Of a stretch of DNA of 64,000 nucleotides, positions 12,180-22,930 are shown one piece after another (the stretch's first letter is position 1; each line of letters starts with the position of its first letter). This stretch comes from Coffea arabica (Eukaryota > Streptophyta > Magnoliopsida > Gentianales > Rubiaceae): NCBI RefSeq assembly GCF_036785885.1, contig NC_092317.1:2544501-2608500 (forward strand), given 5' to 3'. Below the pieces are notes generated by a model. It saw nothing but the letters and a program-made list of their open reading frames with translations, did not search any database and was not told the origin of the DNA. The position numbers and the translations under genes are program-made.

Positions 12180-12454
12180 TTTTGTAGTTTTTGTCTTCCA
12201 GTCTCAATTGGAAAAATGCAGTGAGACTTTGTACCTTTTCCCTTCTTTTTTTTTTTTTATGGGAGACTCAAAGCCCTGAAATGAGGCACGATCAAACGAG
12301 AGAACTTAACGAAAGGAAGAAAGTGAGGTTGATAATCACCCAGCTAATGCTTTTGTGACACAGTTGGCTAATGACTTTGTAAGTTCAGCTGGATTGTAGG
12401 TATAGTTTATACAATTTAATACATAGGGATAGTAACTTTTATTGGTAAAAAAAA

Positions 12455-12960
12455 AGGAATAATTTATTGCCCTTTGAAGAATTTTCTACATAGAAATCGT
12501 AATGTTAAACCTAATATATTTTCACATACTTTAAGAAAACTATCAATCAGATTTGTTTCTTCTCCATTAGATAAAAAAAATATTTACATGGACAGGTAAA
12601 AAAAAAAATCTTGGATACCAGTTGATTAAGTAACCTATTTTTGAAGAAATCTAGAAAATTTTCCTAAATTACTACAATATTGAGTAAAATTGGATTGAAT
12701 TGATTTGGGTGGTTAGGGCAATAGAGAATCTATTAGTCTTACTCTTCTTTGTTTTTCCTTTTTTTTTTTTTAAGATTTGTTAACTTTAATTTTAAATATG
12801 CATTACCTCACTTCATGGGGATGGTAAATTGAGTAATTTATGAAGGTTATTTTTGTCATTTTACACCACAAGGAGGGAGGTATGTGTAAATTTTTAAATG
12901 TGGAGAAGGCTATCTGCAATTGTCATGAATCTCATGGGAGGTCTATGAAGTTATTCCCAA
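12455..12960. mobile_element. Small TIR element in unit A (GGAATAA termini), ~500 bp
   Basis: The left end AGGAATAATTTATTGCC and the right end, read on the minus strand as GGGAATAACTTCATAGACC, are imperfect inverted termini. The 3' 110 bp (GGAGGTATGTGTAA, then CTGCAATTGTCATGAA) closely resembles the ends of the elements at 28035-29201 and 47302-48632. The corresponding place in unit B is about 17905-18410, so it predates the unit duplication. Confidence 0.5.
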
Positions 12961-13040
12961 AAAAAAAGGATGACAGTTTTTAAGCATATCGGACCATAAA
13001 ATTTACCACATAATTGAGTCCTTTCATTTGACTGGGGGAT

Positions 13041-14215
13041 AAATGGGGACAGCTAGAGGTGGTAATTTGGATTAAAATCCATTTATCCATCCATATAATT
13101 CATAATTAAATGGATTTGAATTATCCATTTATAATATTGATTTTAAATAGTTGACCAAAGTAAAACCATTAAATTAATTGGATTTATATGGATTATCCAC
13201 AAAAATCATATATATCCATTTGCTTAAAAATCAAATAAAAGAAACAAAAAAGAAATAATTAAAAGCGGACATTAGACTGACTCCTTTGCCTCTTCACTCC
13301 CCAGTGGTTCTGCTATCAAGCCCGCACAGTCACATTCTATCCAGGCTCCATTTCCATTTTCTAGTCAATTTTGCCTTCCTTTGAAAAAAAAAAAATTGAA
13401 ATCTAACTCTCTTTCATCCCAAAAAATCCTCAATTTTAATTCATCAATCAAAGTTGAGGCACCTACATACTTCAGACTTGATTGTAAAACAAGTGAATGG
13501 TTTCTTATTTTCATGGACGAATTCCAGATTTTGTCTATATTGTGCTTGTGTATATACACCTGGTAGCTTTTAATCCATGTGGTTATTTGTGAAAAAGAAT
13601 TTCATGAGCTGGTTTCTCATGAACAAACTCAGCCATTAGACTTTTCCTGTGAAAATGAATTTCATGAGCTGGTGCCTTTTGACTTAATATTAGTCAGAAG
13701 ACATCATTCATCAACTATTCTTTCATGATCCGGTGCCCATTGTTAATATAAAATAAAGGAACATGTGTCACTCTATTACGTAATGACAAAATTTGTAAAT
13801 TTCCAAAATACTGATGTATACTTACTTTATGGAATGAAAAATGTAATATCTGATGAGTAATAAAGAATATATATATATGCACATATATTTGATTGGTACA
13901 GAAAACTATCATTAGGAGTCTAGGATTTTTTTCATATAAAAATATAAGTATTTTGTCATCTTTCTCATCTAAATACCCTTAAAATTTACAAGTACATAAA
14001 AAAGTATCTTCATATTACAAGAAATGATAAAATAAAAAAAATCAAAATATTTAATTGGATTATAAATAAATAATTAGTTTTTATTTAATTTATTTAAATT
14101 CATTTAATAAATAAATCTAAATAAATTGAATAAATTTTACCCATCATCCATTAAATCAAAACTAATTATGAACCATTTATTCATATTACTTCCTACAGCA
14201 ATAACTACCCGCAAA
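13041..14215. other. Spacer between units A and B, AT-rich repeat DNA
   Basis: This joins the end of unit A to the start of unit B. It opens with GAGGTGGTAATTTGGATTA and a run of ATCCATTTAT-type words (13070-13220). It closes with related ATAAATGGTTC words on the other strand (about 14150-14190), so it may be a degraded TIR element inserted at the unit junction. Short frames at 13365-13566 overlap on both strands and look like chance. Confidence 0.4.
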
Positions 14216-14790
14216 ACCAATTTTACGGCCGGACAATTGAGACCAGACATGAATGTTCTGGGCCTCCAACCAATTAACCACGTGGTAAACGAGTGGTCCA
14301 TTTATTAGTGACCAGACACTAGTAAACGAGTGGTCCATTATTAACCACATACTCACATTCGTTACTTGGCCCAAATTCATTTCCTGTTACAATCATCAAC
14401 GTGCCGTGTCAGGCAGGAGCAGTAAAAAGTTTTAACCATGAAATTTCTCAATAGATCCAAAATGTACGTAGATTAGAAGCAAATAGGAAGAATAACAGCC
14501 GTGGTTGAAAAAAAAATTCACTGTTCCATTCTCAAGATTAAAATGAGCATTTCATTCCTTTGCAAATTGCAAGTGTATCATACTTGTTAGTACATCAAAA
14601 TTACGACACTTGATGCAAAAAGCATGCATCAGTAAAATGAAATGTAGTTTTACAAAAGTAATAAAAGAAAATCAGGTTGCACGTCTCAAATTTTAAGTGG
14701 TCCAGGGTCTGGACAACAGACTTAAAATTCATAAAAGCAAATTTTTTTTTTATTTTTATGAAATATGCTTTAATACAGGAAACTTTTGCC

Positions 14791-14800
14791 TATATAAGGG
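14791..14800 (+). promoter_or_regulatory. TATA box of acid phosphatase gene B
   Basis: TATATAAGGG sits 31 bp upstream of the first ATG at 14822, the same spacing as in unit A. It again predicts a transcript start at about the first ATG and use of the second ATG at 14837. Confidence 0.6.
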
Positions 14801-14821
14801 ACGAAGTATCAGTCCTCCGGT

Positions 14822-16192
14822 ATGGAGCTGCAGAAAATGGCTGTAGCATTAGTAGCATGCCTCTGCCTTCTAGTATTCGGCGCCACAACTTCCCAAGCTG
14901 GCCACCCAGCTTACCAGGATCCTAAACTAATTAACCCTCTCCGCATGATGCCCGAAGCCTCCTCCGGCGACTCCGTCTCCGTATATAATTGCCTGAGTTG
15001 GCGTCTGACCGTGGAAACCAACAACAAGCGCAACTGGAATGGTGTCCCAGAAATATGCGGGAACTACGTTGAAAACTACATGACTGGCAAGCAATACGGT
15101 TATGACTGTGAAGCCGTGGTTGATATTGCCATCAAGTATGTTAAGAGTCTCCCCATACCCAGAGATGGCAGGAGCATTTGGATCTTCGACATCGATGACA
15201 CTGCACTTTCTAACTTGCCCTTCTTCTCTAGGCCGGACGTTTTCTTTGGGTAAGTAACGATTTTTTTTGTCCCACCATCTTTAACCTGTGGATTACTGCG
15301 TTATTTTGATATTTTGTGTCATGTCGTTTTAGGGTGAAGACGCTTAACGCGGAGTTGGAGGCTGAGTTTTATGAATTTATTCTGAAGGCAGAAGTACCAG
15401 TACTTGAAGCAACTCTGAGATTGTACCAAGCTGTAGTCGAGGCGGGGATTAAGGCTGTCTTCCTGACTGGATCATCAGAACGTTCTGCAGATGCAAGGGA
15501 TAAGAATTTGAAGGCAGTTGGATACCACACCTGGGAAAAGCTCATACTCAAGTAATCTTTACTTTCTCCTGCTTCTAGTTCTTTTGCATCGCAAAAGTAA
15601 GCAGTAATTATTGCGTCTTGTGAGTAATTGGTGCTCGATCGTGTAGTAGAGGAAAAAGGTACATCAATTAGTCGAAATTCCAGGTGGGATCTTGATTTTT
15701 TTTTCTTTTTTTGGTTCTGCTCTTTTCTTTTACTGAATGCAACTTGGGATGGAAATCTGAAATCTGTCGAGGTTACAATTATATACACCATGAGCTTTTG
15801 GCAAATGCTACTTTTACTAATGCTTTATTAGACTATAATCTGGCAAATAACTCCGGCTTGTCTACAGAGATTGAAGAACAGAGTACTCCTGCTTGGTATT
15901 TTAACAGCCACATATTCATTTTAGGACGCGCAATGAATTTTTAACTTTAAATTAGGCTTCTTTTTTTTTTTAAGTACTGATCCCAGGAGAACTTTGGTTG
16001 GTGCACGATCGCAGGCCCGACTCTGTAAGTACATCAGTACAAGTTTTCAAATCTGAGGTGAGGGATCAGCTGGTGGCCGAGGGATACAGAATTGAAGGAA
16101 ACATTGGAGACCAGTGGGCTGATATAGTCGGGTCCAATGTTGGTCGCCGGACTTTCAAGGTACCAAATCCTATGTACTACGGTTACTACTAA
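14822..16192 (+). CDS. Secreted HAD-type acid phosphatase, copy B
   Basis: Three exons, 14822-15249, 15333-15551 and 16015-16192, have exactly the same lengths as copy A (428, 219 and 178 bp), giving 274 residues. Signal peptide, FDIDDT, FLTGS, NLKAVGY, GDQWAD and the PNPMYY terminus are all kept, so the enzyme should be active. It is nearly identical to copy A. Most replacements fall just after the signal peptide and in the segment before the catalytic motif (for example ICGNYVENYM where A has ICGFYVAYYM). The likely start is the second ATG at 14837, as in copy A. Introns are close in sequence, so the duplication is recent. Intron 2 has no coding content; the long minus-strand frame covering exon 2 is antisense noise. 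Confidence 0.92.
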
Positions 16193-16679
16193 TTTGGGTG
16201 CCGGAGATGCAACCCAAAGGAAGCCAGAATTGAACTTAGCTCCTTGTCAAGGCGATCTTCATGATCATTGATCAGTTTCTCTTATAATAAATGGGCTTTG
16301 AACTAAGCTTGACTCAATTATGTATTAAGTCTTGCTTGCCCTGTTCTCGTGTCAATCGACCCTTCGTACTGGAAACTTTGTGTATTTCCTAAGCAATAAA
16401 TGGCTATGCTGTAATACAGCTTGAAATGAAGGCCGACATTTATGGTCCCGTGTAATGACTTGTGTTCTTTTAACCTGTTGCAGTAAACGTCTAGCCGAGT
16501 AAAAAAAAGTATTATGGTATTAGAACACATCATTTGGCTATTAAAAATATTAACCGCTGTTGTCCATATAAAGGTTTTAATATTGATTAAGTTACTAATA
16601 TTACCTGTTAATTTAACCATCTCTCAATCACATACAAGTATAAATTGTGAAACACAAGGCTAACTTTAGGATAAAGTGG

Positions 16680-17625
16680 GGAGTGTGTACGCTTTAGATT
16701 TTTTCTTCGGGGGTCAAAAATTTTTTCTAATAAAATTATCTTAATATGTTATGTTCAAAATAATTTTAAATATTAACTTTAATTATAAATATATGTTTAT
16801 TTCATAAATATGCAGCATAATCATAACGAAAATTAAGACAAGAAATAACATTTGATTAAATATATTATAAGATTACAAACCACCCAAATTGTACATTATG
16901 AGAAGATACTCCAACATGTTACTCGTGCAAAAAATATATATATATATATATATCTATATATGTGCAATATAAGTATAAATATTTTCAACTAAAAAAAGAT
17001 AAACGTTATGTTAATACACTATAAAATTTCAACCCCTTTTCTTAAAAGTAAATTAAGCATTATGTTCTTTCATAAAACTAAATTCATCTACGATCGAATT
17101 AGTGCTAAATTTTATACCAACTTCTTTTTCTATGTACACAGTTAGCTTCCATATTGTTTCGGAGTTTTGTTTTGATTATTTTCATAATTGAAATTACCCA
17201 TTCTATAGTTACAATTGATATAGGAAAAGTGAGAATAAATTTAATCAATTGGGGTCAGTTTTATATTTGTATTTGTTTTAGCCAATTGATGATTATGAAT
17301 TAGGCTTTTTATTATAATATATCAAGTCGGGTCAACTTACTATGGATCATCAAAATATACGTTTACTTTTTTTAAAGTTAACTAATTAGCACAATAAAAA
17401 GATAAATAACTTTTTTGAAGAAAAAAATTAATTCAAAAGTGATTAATTCACACACACACATATATATAAACCTTTACAATATAAACTAAAATTATAAAAC
17501 ATTATGTGGGACCAAATTTATTTTACACGTGTATTTACACACAATAAATTAAAATTTTCAAAATGTAAAGATAGGGGGGCCATGGCCCCACTTAGCCCTC
17601 CTTTGGCTCCGTCATTGGTTTTATA
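16680..17625 (-). mobile_element. hAT transposon remnant, unit B
   Basis: This is the same hAT tail as at 11225-12179, in the same position relative to the gene. Landmarks are GGGGGTCAAAA at the left and GGCTCCGTCATTGG at the right. The minus strand again reads through the dimerisation-domain tail, here further shortened (the stretch encoding MEDNFLND is missing). It was carried along by the segmental duplication, not inserted independently. Confidence 0.7.
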
Positions 17626-17904
17626 GTTTCTGACTTCCTGTTTCAATTGGAAAAATGCAATGACACTTTGTATCTTTTCTTTTTTTTAAAAAAAAAATTT
17701 TTATGGGAGACTCAAAGCCTTAAAATTAAAACAAGGAAGGAGCAAAGGAGAGAACTTAGTGAAAGGAAGAAAGTGAGGTTGATAGTCACCTAGCTAATGG
17801 TTCTGTGACATAGTTGGCGAATGACTTTGTAAGTTCAGTTGGATTGTAGGGATAATACATTCAATTTAATACACAGGGATAGTAATTTTTATTGGTAAAA
17901 AAGG

Positions 17905-18410
17905 AATAATTTATTGCTTGTTGGGGATTTTTTCTGCATAGAAATGATAAATTTAAACTTAATATATTGTCACATACTTTAAGAAAACTATCTATCAAAT
18001 TCATTTCTTCTCCATTTGATACAAAAAAATATTTACATGGACAAGTAAAAAAAAAAACCTTGGATACTGGTTGATTAAGTGACCTATTTTTGTAGAAATC
18101 TATAAGATTTTCCTAAATTTCTACGATATTAAGCAAAATTGGATTGAAGTAATTTGGGTGGTTAGGGCAAGAGAGAATCTATTACTCTTACTCTTCTCTG
18201 TTTTTCCTTTTTTCAAAACGATTTGTTAACTTTAATTTTTAAATATGCATTACTTCATTTCACGGGGATGATAAATTGAGTAATTCTTGAAGGTTATTTT
18301 TGTCATTTTACACCATGAGAGGGGGGAGGCAGGTGTAAATTTTTATACATGGAGGGGGCTATCTGCAATTGTTATGAACCTCATGGGAGGTGTGTGAAAT
18401 TATTCGCAAA
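17905..18410. mobile_element. Small TIR element in unit B, duplicate of 12455-12960
   Basis: It begins GGAATAATTTATTGC and ends, on the minus strand, with GCGAATAATTTCACACACC. Interior landmarks (GATTTGTTAACTTTAATTTT and CTGCAATTGTTATGAA) match the unit A copy. It is non-coding. Confidence 0.45.
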
Positions 18411-18521
18411 AGAAAGGATGAGAAATTTTAAGCATATTGGAGCACAAAATTTACCACATAATTCAGTCCTTTCATTTGATTGAAGAATAAATTGTGAGTT
18501 GGTGATAGCAATACCTATGCA

Positions 18522-19202
18522 ATGTTGCTAAATTCGGACCGAGTAGTGACTCGACTAAATTATTGGGCCAGGGGTCAACTGATTGGATCAGTCAGACCGT
18601 TTTAAAAAATTCGCTAACATTAGCATGATGTTATAATTATTTTATATTTTTATAAGTTTCAAAAATATTGAAATTAAGTTCTTGGTTACATTTTACCAAT
18701 CATACAAAATGTTCCAAAAATATTAAACTTGTAATCAAATATGCACCTAATAATTATGCATAAAAATGTAAATTTATGACTAAAATATGTTCATTTTTCA
18801 AACTACTTGAAAAACCAAATCAAAACAAGTTAATACAAGTTGGAATCACTGATGATAAATTGATAAGATTATAAGAATGAAACATTTTGATTTAGAAATC
18901 ATTCAGAAAAATGAGTGATTTTGATATTTACACTAAGTGCATGCCGTTTTCCATACTCCTATTAATAAAAGAAAATGTGACAATTTAGGTAATTTAAATT
19001 GTGTTGGGAAAAAACAATAATAAAAAGTTTAAGAATCAGATCAACCAGTCCAATCAGGTTACAGGTTTAGCCGATTTTTAGAAATTTTGACTGATTATGA
19101 TCATAACGATTTTATAATACAAATCAATTTAAAAAAAAAAAAAGATCGATTCACAATCAGATCGATCGAACTGGCCGGTCTTATCCGGACCTAACAACAC
19201 CG
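18522..19202. mobile_element. Candidate TIR element between units B and C, ~680 bp
   Basis: The left end TGTTGCTAAATTCGGACCGA and the minus-strand reading of the right end, GTGTTGTTAGGTCCGGATAAG, are imperfect inverted termini. Behind each lie CCAG/GATCAGTCAG and ACTGGCCGGTC-like words. No coding frame and no certain target duplication. It sits at the junction between units B and C. Confidence 0.45.
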
Positions 19203-19730
19203 TATATATCCACAAAACCAGCTTTATGGCCGGACGATTGAGACCAGGCATGAACGTGACAAACGAGTGGTCCGTCGCAGCGTCGCTTGTTTATTACTGA
19301 CTAGACACTGTCACTCCCATTCCTTACTGGGCCCACATTCCTTTCCATTACAATCATTAAAAGGCCCTGTCACGCGGGAGCAGTAAAAACTTGACCATAA
19401 AATTTCTCAATTGATTCAAAATCGACGTAGATTAGAAGCAAATAGGAAGAATAACAGCAATGGTTAAAAAAAATTCACATTTCCATTCTCAAGATTAAAA
19501 TGAGCATTTCATTCCTTTGCAAATTGCGAGTGTATCATACTTATTAGTACATCAGAATTAAGACATTTGATGCAAAAAGCATACCTCAGTAAAATGAAAT
19601 GTAGTTTTACAAGAAAATCAGATTGTACGTCTCAAATTTTAAGCGGTCCAGGGTCTGGACAACAGACTTAAAATTCATAAAAGAAAAAACTTTATTGATG
19701 AAATATGCGTTAATACAGGAATTTTCTGCC

Positions 19731-19740
19731 TATATAATGG
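19731..19740 (+). promoter_or_regulatory. TATA box of the truncated unit C gene
   Basis: TATATAATGG is identical to the unit A box and 31 bp upstream of the ATG at 19762. The promoter-proximal region is well conserved, so the remnant may still be transcribed. Confidence 0.5.
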
Positions 19741-19761
19741 ACGAAGTATCAGTCCTCCGGC

Positions 19762-19911
19762 ATGGAGCAGCAAAAAATGGCAGTAGCATTAGCAGCATGT
19801 CTTTGCCTTCTATGTACTACGCTGCCTACTAATTTGGCTTCGGGAGATGCAACCCAAAGGAGGCCAGAATTTTACTCAGCTCCTTGTCAAGCTGATCTTC
19901 ATGATCGTTGA
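19762..19911 (+). pseudogene. Acid phosphatase copy C: internal deletion leaving a 49-residue frame with signal peptide
   Basis: The start codon and signal-peptide region (MAVALAACLCLL) match copies A and B. At the CTTCTA of the signal-peptide coding region the sequence jumps straight to the last codons of exon 3 (TATGTACTAC). About 1.29 kb relative to copy A is removed, including both introns and all catalytic motifs; CTA is shared by both break edges. The remaining frame reads out of phase through the old stop into the former 3' untranslated region and ends at 19909-19911. It keeps the signal sequence and adds a new tail (CTTLPTNLASGDATQRRPEF and a further stretch containing one more Cys). 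It cannot be a phosphatase. Whether it is expressed as a small secreted peptide is unknown. Confidence 0.85.
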
Positions 19912-20356
19912 TCAGTTTCTCTTAGAATAACTGGGCTTTGAACTAAGCTTGACTCAATTATGCTTCAAGTCTCGCTTGCCCTGTTCGCCTGTCAATCGAC
20001 CTTTCGTACTGGAAACTTTGTGTATTTCCTAAACAATAAATGGCTATGCTGTAATACAGTTTGAAATGAAGGACTACATTTATGGTCCCGTCTAATGTAA
20101 ATATATAGAGCTTAACTAGAATTTTAAAGTATTATAGAGAAAAAAAAGTATTATGGTATTAGAACACATCATTTGGCTATGAAAAATATTAACCACCGTT
20201 GTCCATATAAAGGTATTAATATTGATTAAGTTACTAATATTACCTGTTAATTTAACCATCTCTCAATCACATACAAGTATGAATTGTGAATACTAATGGA
20301 GTTGACACAGGGCTAACTTTAGGATAAAGTGGGGAGTGCGTGTGCTTTAGATTTAT

Positions 20357-21028
20357 GCAAAATAACTTTTTCTTGCTTGTATTTTTAAATTAAAAGTATC
20401 CAATGGTCAGAAAAGGGCTTTTGGAGTTATTTTTACTATCAAGTTCAGGGTTCAAATCCTGAATTTAATAGAGTGTTTGAATCTTGGTTTTGACAGTTGG
20501 AAACGGGAAGCTTAAAGAAAAAGATTCTATCTATAATTAAAAAAAAAAATTACACAAGATGGAAATTCCATAGAATTTGAATTTTCAAATTTTATAATTT
20601 GAACACGAGGTTGAAGGTTTTAAGCAAAAGGGACCAAAAGGTGTAGCAAACATTTGAAACATTTGGGTAGGGTATTATTTGAAATATTATTTGGAATAAT
20701 TACTGTAGCACTTTTTGTGATGTGATGTATGTAAGGTTAAAAGGTGATTGGGAATATAAATTAGTGGGTTGAGAAATGTGTTTATGATACAAGCGAAATA
20801 TTATTTGGGATAATTTCACTATCCAAACAAACCCGGTACCGTCATATTGACGTGATTTCTTTTGTTTTATTTTAAAACGAATCCAACTCTGGACTTCTTG
20901 CACTGTTGGATAACAGTGGTCTAGCGAAGTACCAACATTCTTTAACTCTTACAACAATTGGGCCATCATTCATAAAATCGTATCATGTCCAAGTGACCCA
21001 AACAGTTATCATCAGGTTTTTCTTTTGC
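20357..21028. mobile_element. Spacer with a GTTTGGAT-family MITE at about 20655-20836
   Basis: The stretch at about 20655-20836 carries ACTGTAGCACTTTTTGTGAT, ATGTGTTTATGAT and, at its right end, ACTATCCAAACAAACCC. These are the words of a MITE family also seen at 21388, 25290, 26964 and elsewhere in this window. Its left end is degraded (GGGTAGGGTATTATTTGAAA). A GGTTCAAATCC word at about 20448 looks like a Pol III box B, but no tRNA fold surrounds it. Nothing else is recognisable. Confidence 0.55.
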
Positions 21029-21255
21029 ATGTCATCTTTCTTCTTGTAGCCCAGTCTGGGTTCGGTCCGGTGGTTGTAGCCCAGTTGGGTGAGAGCCACC
21101 AACCAAGGATCAAATCCCAGTCGTTACCATTGACCGATGATGTCGGGCAGCCTCTCGCGGTCACGCAGTGGGATTAGTTGGGGCGTACGGTAACCAGTTC
21201 TCGGCCCCAGATACCCACTGTGATGAAAAAAAAAAATGTCATCTTTCTTCTTGTA
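21029..21255 (+). mobile_element. tRNA-derived SINE with a perfect 20 bp target duplication
   Basis: The body (about 21049-21235) contains a perfect Pol III A box, TAGCCCAGTTGG, and a B-box-like GGATCAAATCCC. It ends TGTGATG followed by an A run. It is flanked by ATGTCATCTTTCTTCTTGTA at 21029-21048 and again at 21236-21255, identical over all 20 bases. A-tail plus long identical target duplication shows target-primed retrotransposition, and the lack of mismatches suggests a recent event. SINEs use LINE enzymes in trans and encode no protein. Confidence 0.9.
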
Positions 21256-21387
21256 AAGGTGTAGTTTTCCGCCCTTGCTTAAAAGGTGCATCATGTGAAT
21301 GTCGCGGAAGAATCATTCGATGTTCTGAGGCGAATTGAAAGCTAAGCCGTGGGGAAAATTTGTTATCCCGATCCATGCAATAACAAT

Positions 21388-21547
21388 GTGTTTGGATAGT
21401 AAATTATTTAAGATAATTTTATGAAAAAAAATTATAATACTTTTTTGACATGATGTACGTAAAATAGTAAAGTGAGTAGAAAATATATTAATAATGCAAG
21501 TAAATTAGTATATGTAAATAAAGTGTAATAATTTATAATCCAAACAC
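21388..21547. mobile_element. Palindromic MITE, 160 bp (GTGTTTGGAT termini)
   Basis: The left end GTGTTTGGATAGTAAATTAT pairs with the right end, which reads GTGTTTGGATTATAAATTAT on the minus strand: 18 of 20 bases agree. The interior has TGACATGATGTACGTAA, the family's usual middle word. No target duplication is obvious. No coding content. Confidence 0.75.
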
Positions 21548-22019
21548 TTTGAATCCATTGAATTTGACTTGGTGTTTTCAACAAGCCCTCGCAGGGAGCT
21601 TTAGGAACTCTGAGTAGCTGCTTGAACAACGTATCATTTTTAATTAGCTCTCCAAAAATAAAATGCGCATTTTGTTCCTTTGGAATTTGCAAGTCTATTA
21701 AACTGGTTAATACATCCGAGTATTGATATTTGACACAAAAAATATGCATTTATTTTCATGAATGGTAATAAACAAATCATTTGTTAATGACAATAATTCA
21801 CTTTCAATTATTTCTTTCATCTTGTACCAAAAAAGAATTTAAGTAGTATATATGGAAGAGTCAGTAGTATTTATTTGAATATGCCTAGCAATTGCACTCG
21901 CTTGACCAACAAGGCAAGAAATTAATTTCCTTCATAAATAGGTTAAAAATAGAAACACTTTGGTTTGGTAGTCTTATTTCTTGCGTAAAAAGAAAAGTTA
22001 AATAAAGAAATTTTTTTTT

Positions 22020-22930
22020 TTTTATGAACTTAGGACAGATGATACCCTCGAAGCTGATGAATATGAATATAAAAACGCCCATTGTTTTGGGTATTGGCTT
22101 CGAAACTAACCGCGCACTCAGCTCTCTTCTCTTGGGTTTCTCATTCTCATATACTATAACTGAGCTGCAGTCGCGGCGCTGTTGTTTTTGGCAGCATCAC
22201 AGAAGAAGAAGACTATTAGGTACGAATGTTAGCTGAAGAGTGGTAGTTGTAGGCTTGTAGCCTGTAGGTACTTTGAGGTTTGAATATCCAAAGCGTACCA
22301 CACAGTCACACACAAAAACAAGAAGATGCACCAACAATTCACAAATCTCAGACTCAACGTTTCTTTACTGCAAGTCTAGCATCGCATGTCTGGTTCTTTG
22401 CGGTAATTATGGCTTATGATAATTGATATTTGTCAAGTGGTTTGGATGCTTATTAATCTATGGCCTGCATTGATTAATATTTTGATCAATCGTTTTGTTG
22501 CGTACGTTAAGCGTAGGTTTCTTGTCACTTAATGGCGTTGATGATTCAGCCACTAGCGAGCACAATGTCGGCACTAGTGATTCAGCCAGCGGCCACCTTG
22601 ACAACGCTGTTGTATTACAGCGATCTTCTTCCTCGGAATCTCAACTTGGAACGATTGGTTTGCCGTCAATTGCTTCGTCGGGGAAACCTTCTGTTTAGTT
22701 TTCTTGTTCACTTCTTGGCATGTTTCTGGTAGAGCTGTTTATCATCACGAGTATCCTGAGCAAAAGTATCAATGAATATCTTTTCCCTTTGATTTTCTTG
22801 CTTTTTCTACCACTCGTTGATTCTTGGTGGCTGCGAGAAAACGCCGTCATGTTCTCTGTATATTGGATGGAATGGCCTTCTCTGTATACCTGCACCCGAG
22901 AAAGGTCAATGCATGTGTGAAATACTAACA
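22020..22930 (+). other. Possible transcript or degenerate gene fragment, unidentified
   Basis: A leader-like stretch with CT-rich words lies at 22110-22230. Beyond it, 22495-22698 holds a frame rich in Ser, Thr and Asp (SLNGVDDSATSEHNVGTSDS and onward), ending in SSGKPSV and a stop. A second overlapping frame (22532-22732) begins at an ATG and has hydrophobic ends. Base composition here is less AT-rich than the flanks. I recognise neither protein. It could be a terminal exon of a lost gene, a lncRNA, or chance. Confidence 0.25.

Larger units (their letters stand above)
7908..13040 (+). repeat. Acid phosphatase tandem array, unit A
   Basis: This is the first of three homologous units. Homology with unit B begins near the CTCCAACCAA / ACCACGTGGT landmark upstream of the gene. 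It runs through the gene, its 3' flank, the hAT remnant and the small TIR element, and ends near 13040 at the CACATAATTGAGTCCTTTCA landmark. It differs from the other units by the 901 bp Mutator-like insertion at 10152-11052. Confidence 0.8.
14216..18500 (+). repeat. Acid phosphatase tandem array, unit B
   Basis: The second unit starts near the GGCCGGACAATTGAGACC landmark, shared with unit C at about 19230, and ends near the CACATAATTCAGTCC landmark shared with unit A. Within it, a short AGTAAACGAGTGGTCCATT word is duplicated at about 14283 and 14328. It lacks the Mutator-like insertion of unit A. Confidence 0.8.
19206..20356 (+). repeat. Acid phosphatase tandem array, unit C (truncated)
   Basis: The third unit starts at the GGCCGGACGATTGAGACC landmark. 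Its upstream half is closest to unit A (AAGAAAAAACTTTATTGATG is shared with A only). Its 3' flank is closer to unit B (GAGGCCAGAATT, missing in A). It ends abruptly at about 20356, where A and B continue into the hAT remnant. Confidence 0.75.

Noticed and set aside
15369-15791. 140-residue minus-strand frame across exon 2 and intron 2 of phosphatase B
   Set aside because: It crosses a splice boundary of a well-supported gene and is broken in the nearly identical copy A.
20440-20470. Possible tRNA gene at a GGTTCAAATCC word
   Set aside because: Only the B-box-like word is present; no acceptor, D or anticodon arm can be paired around it.
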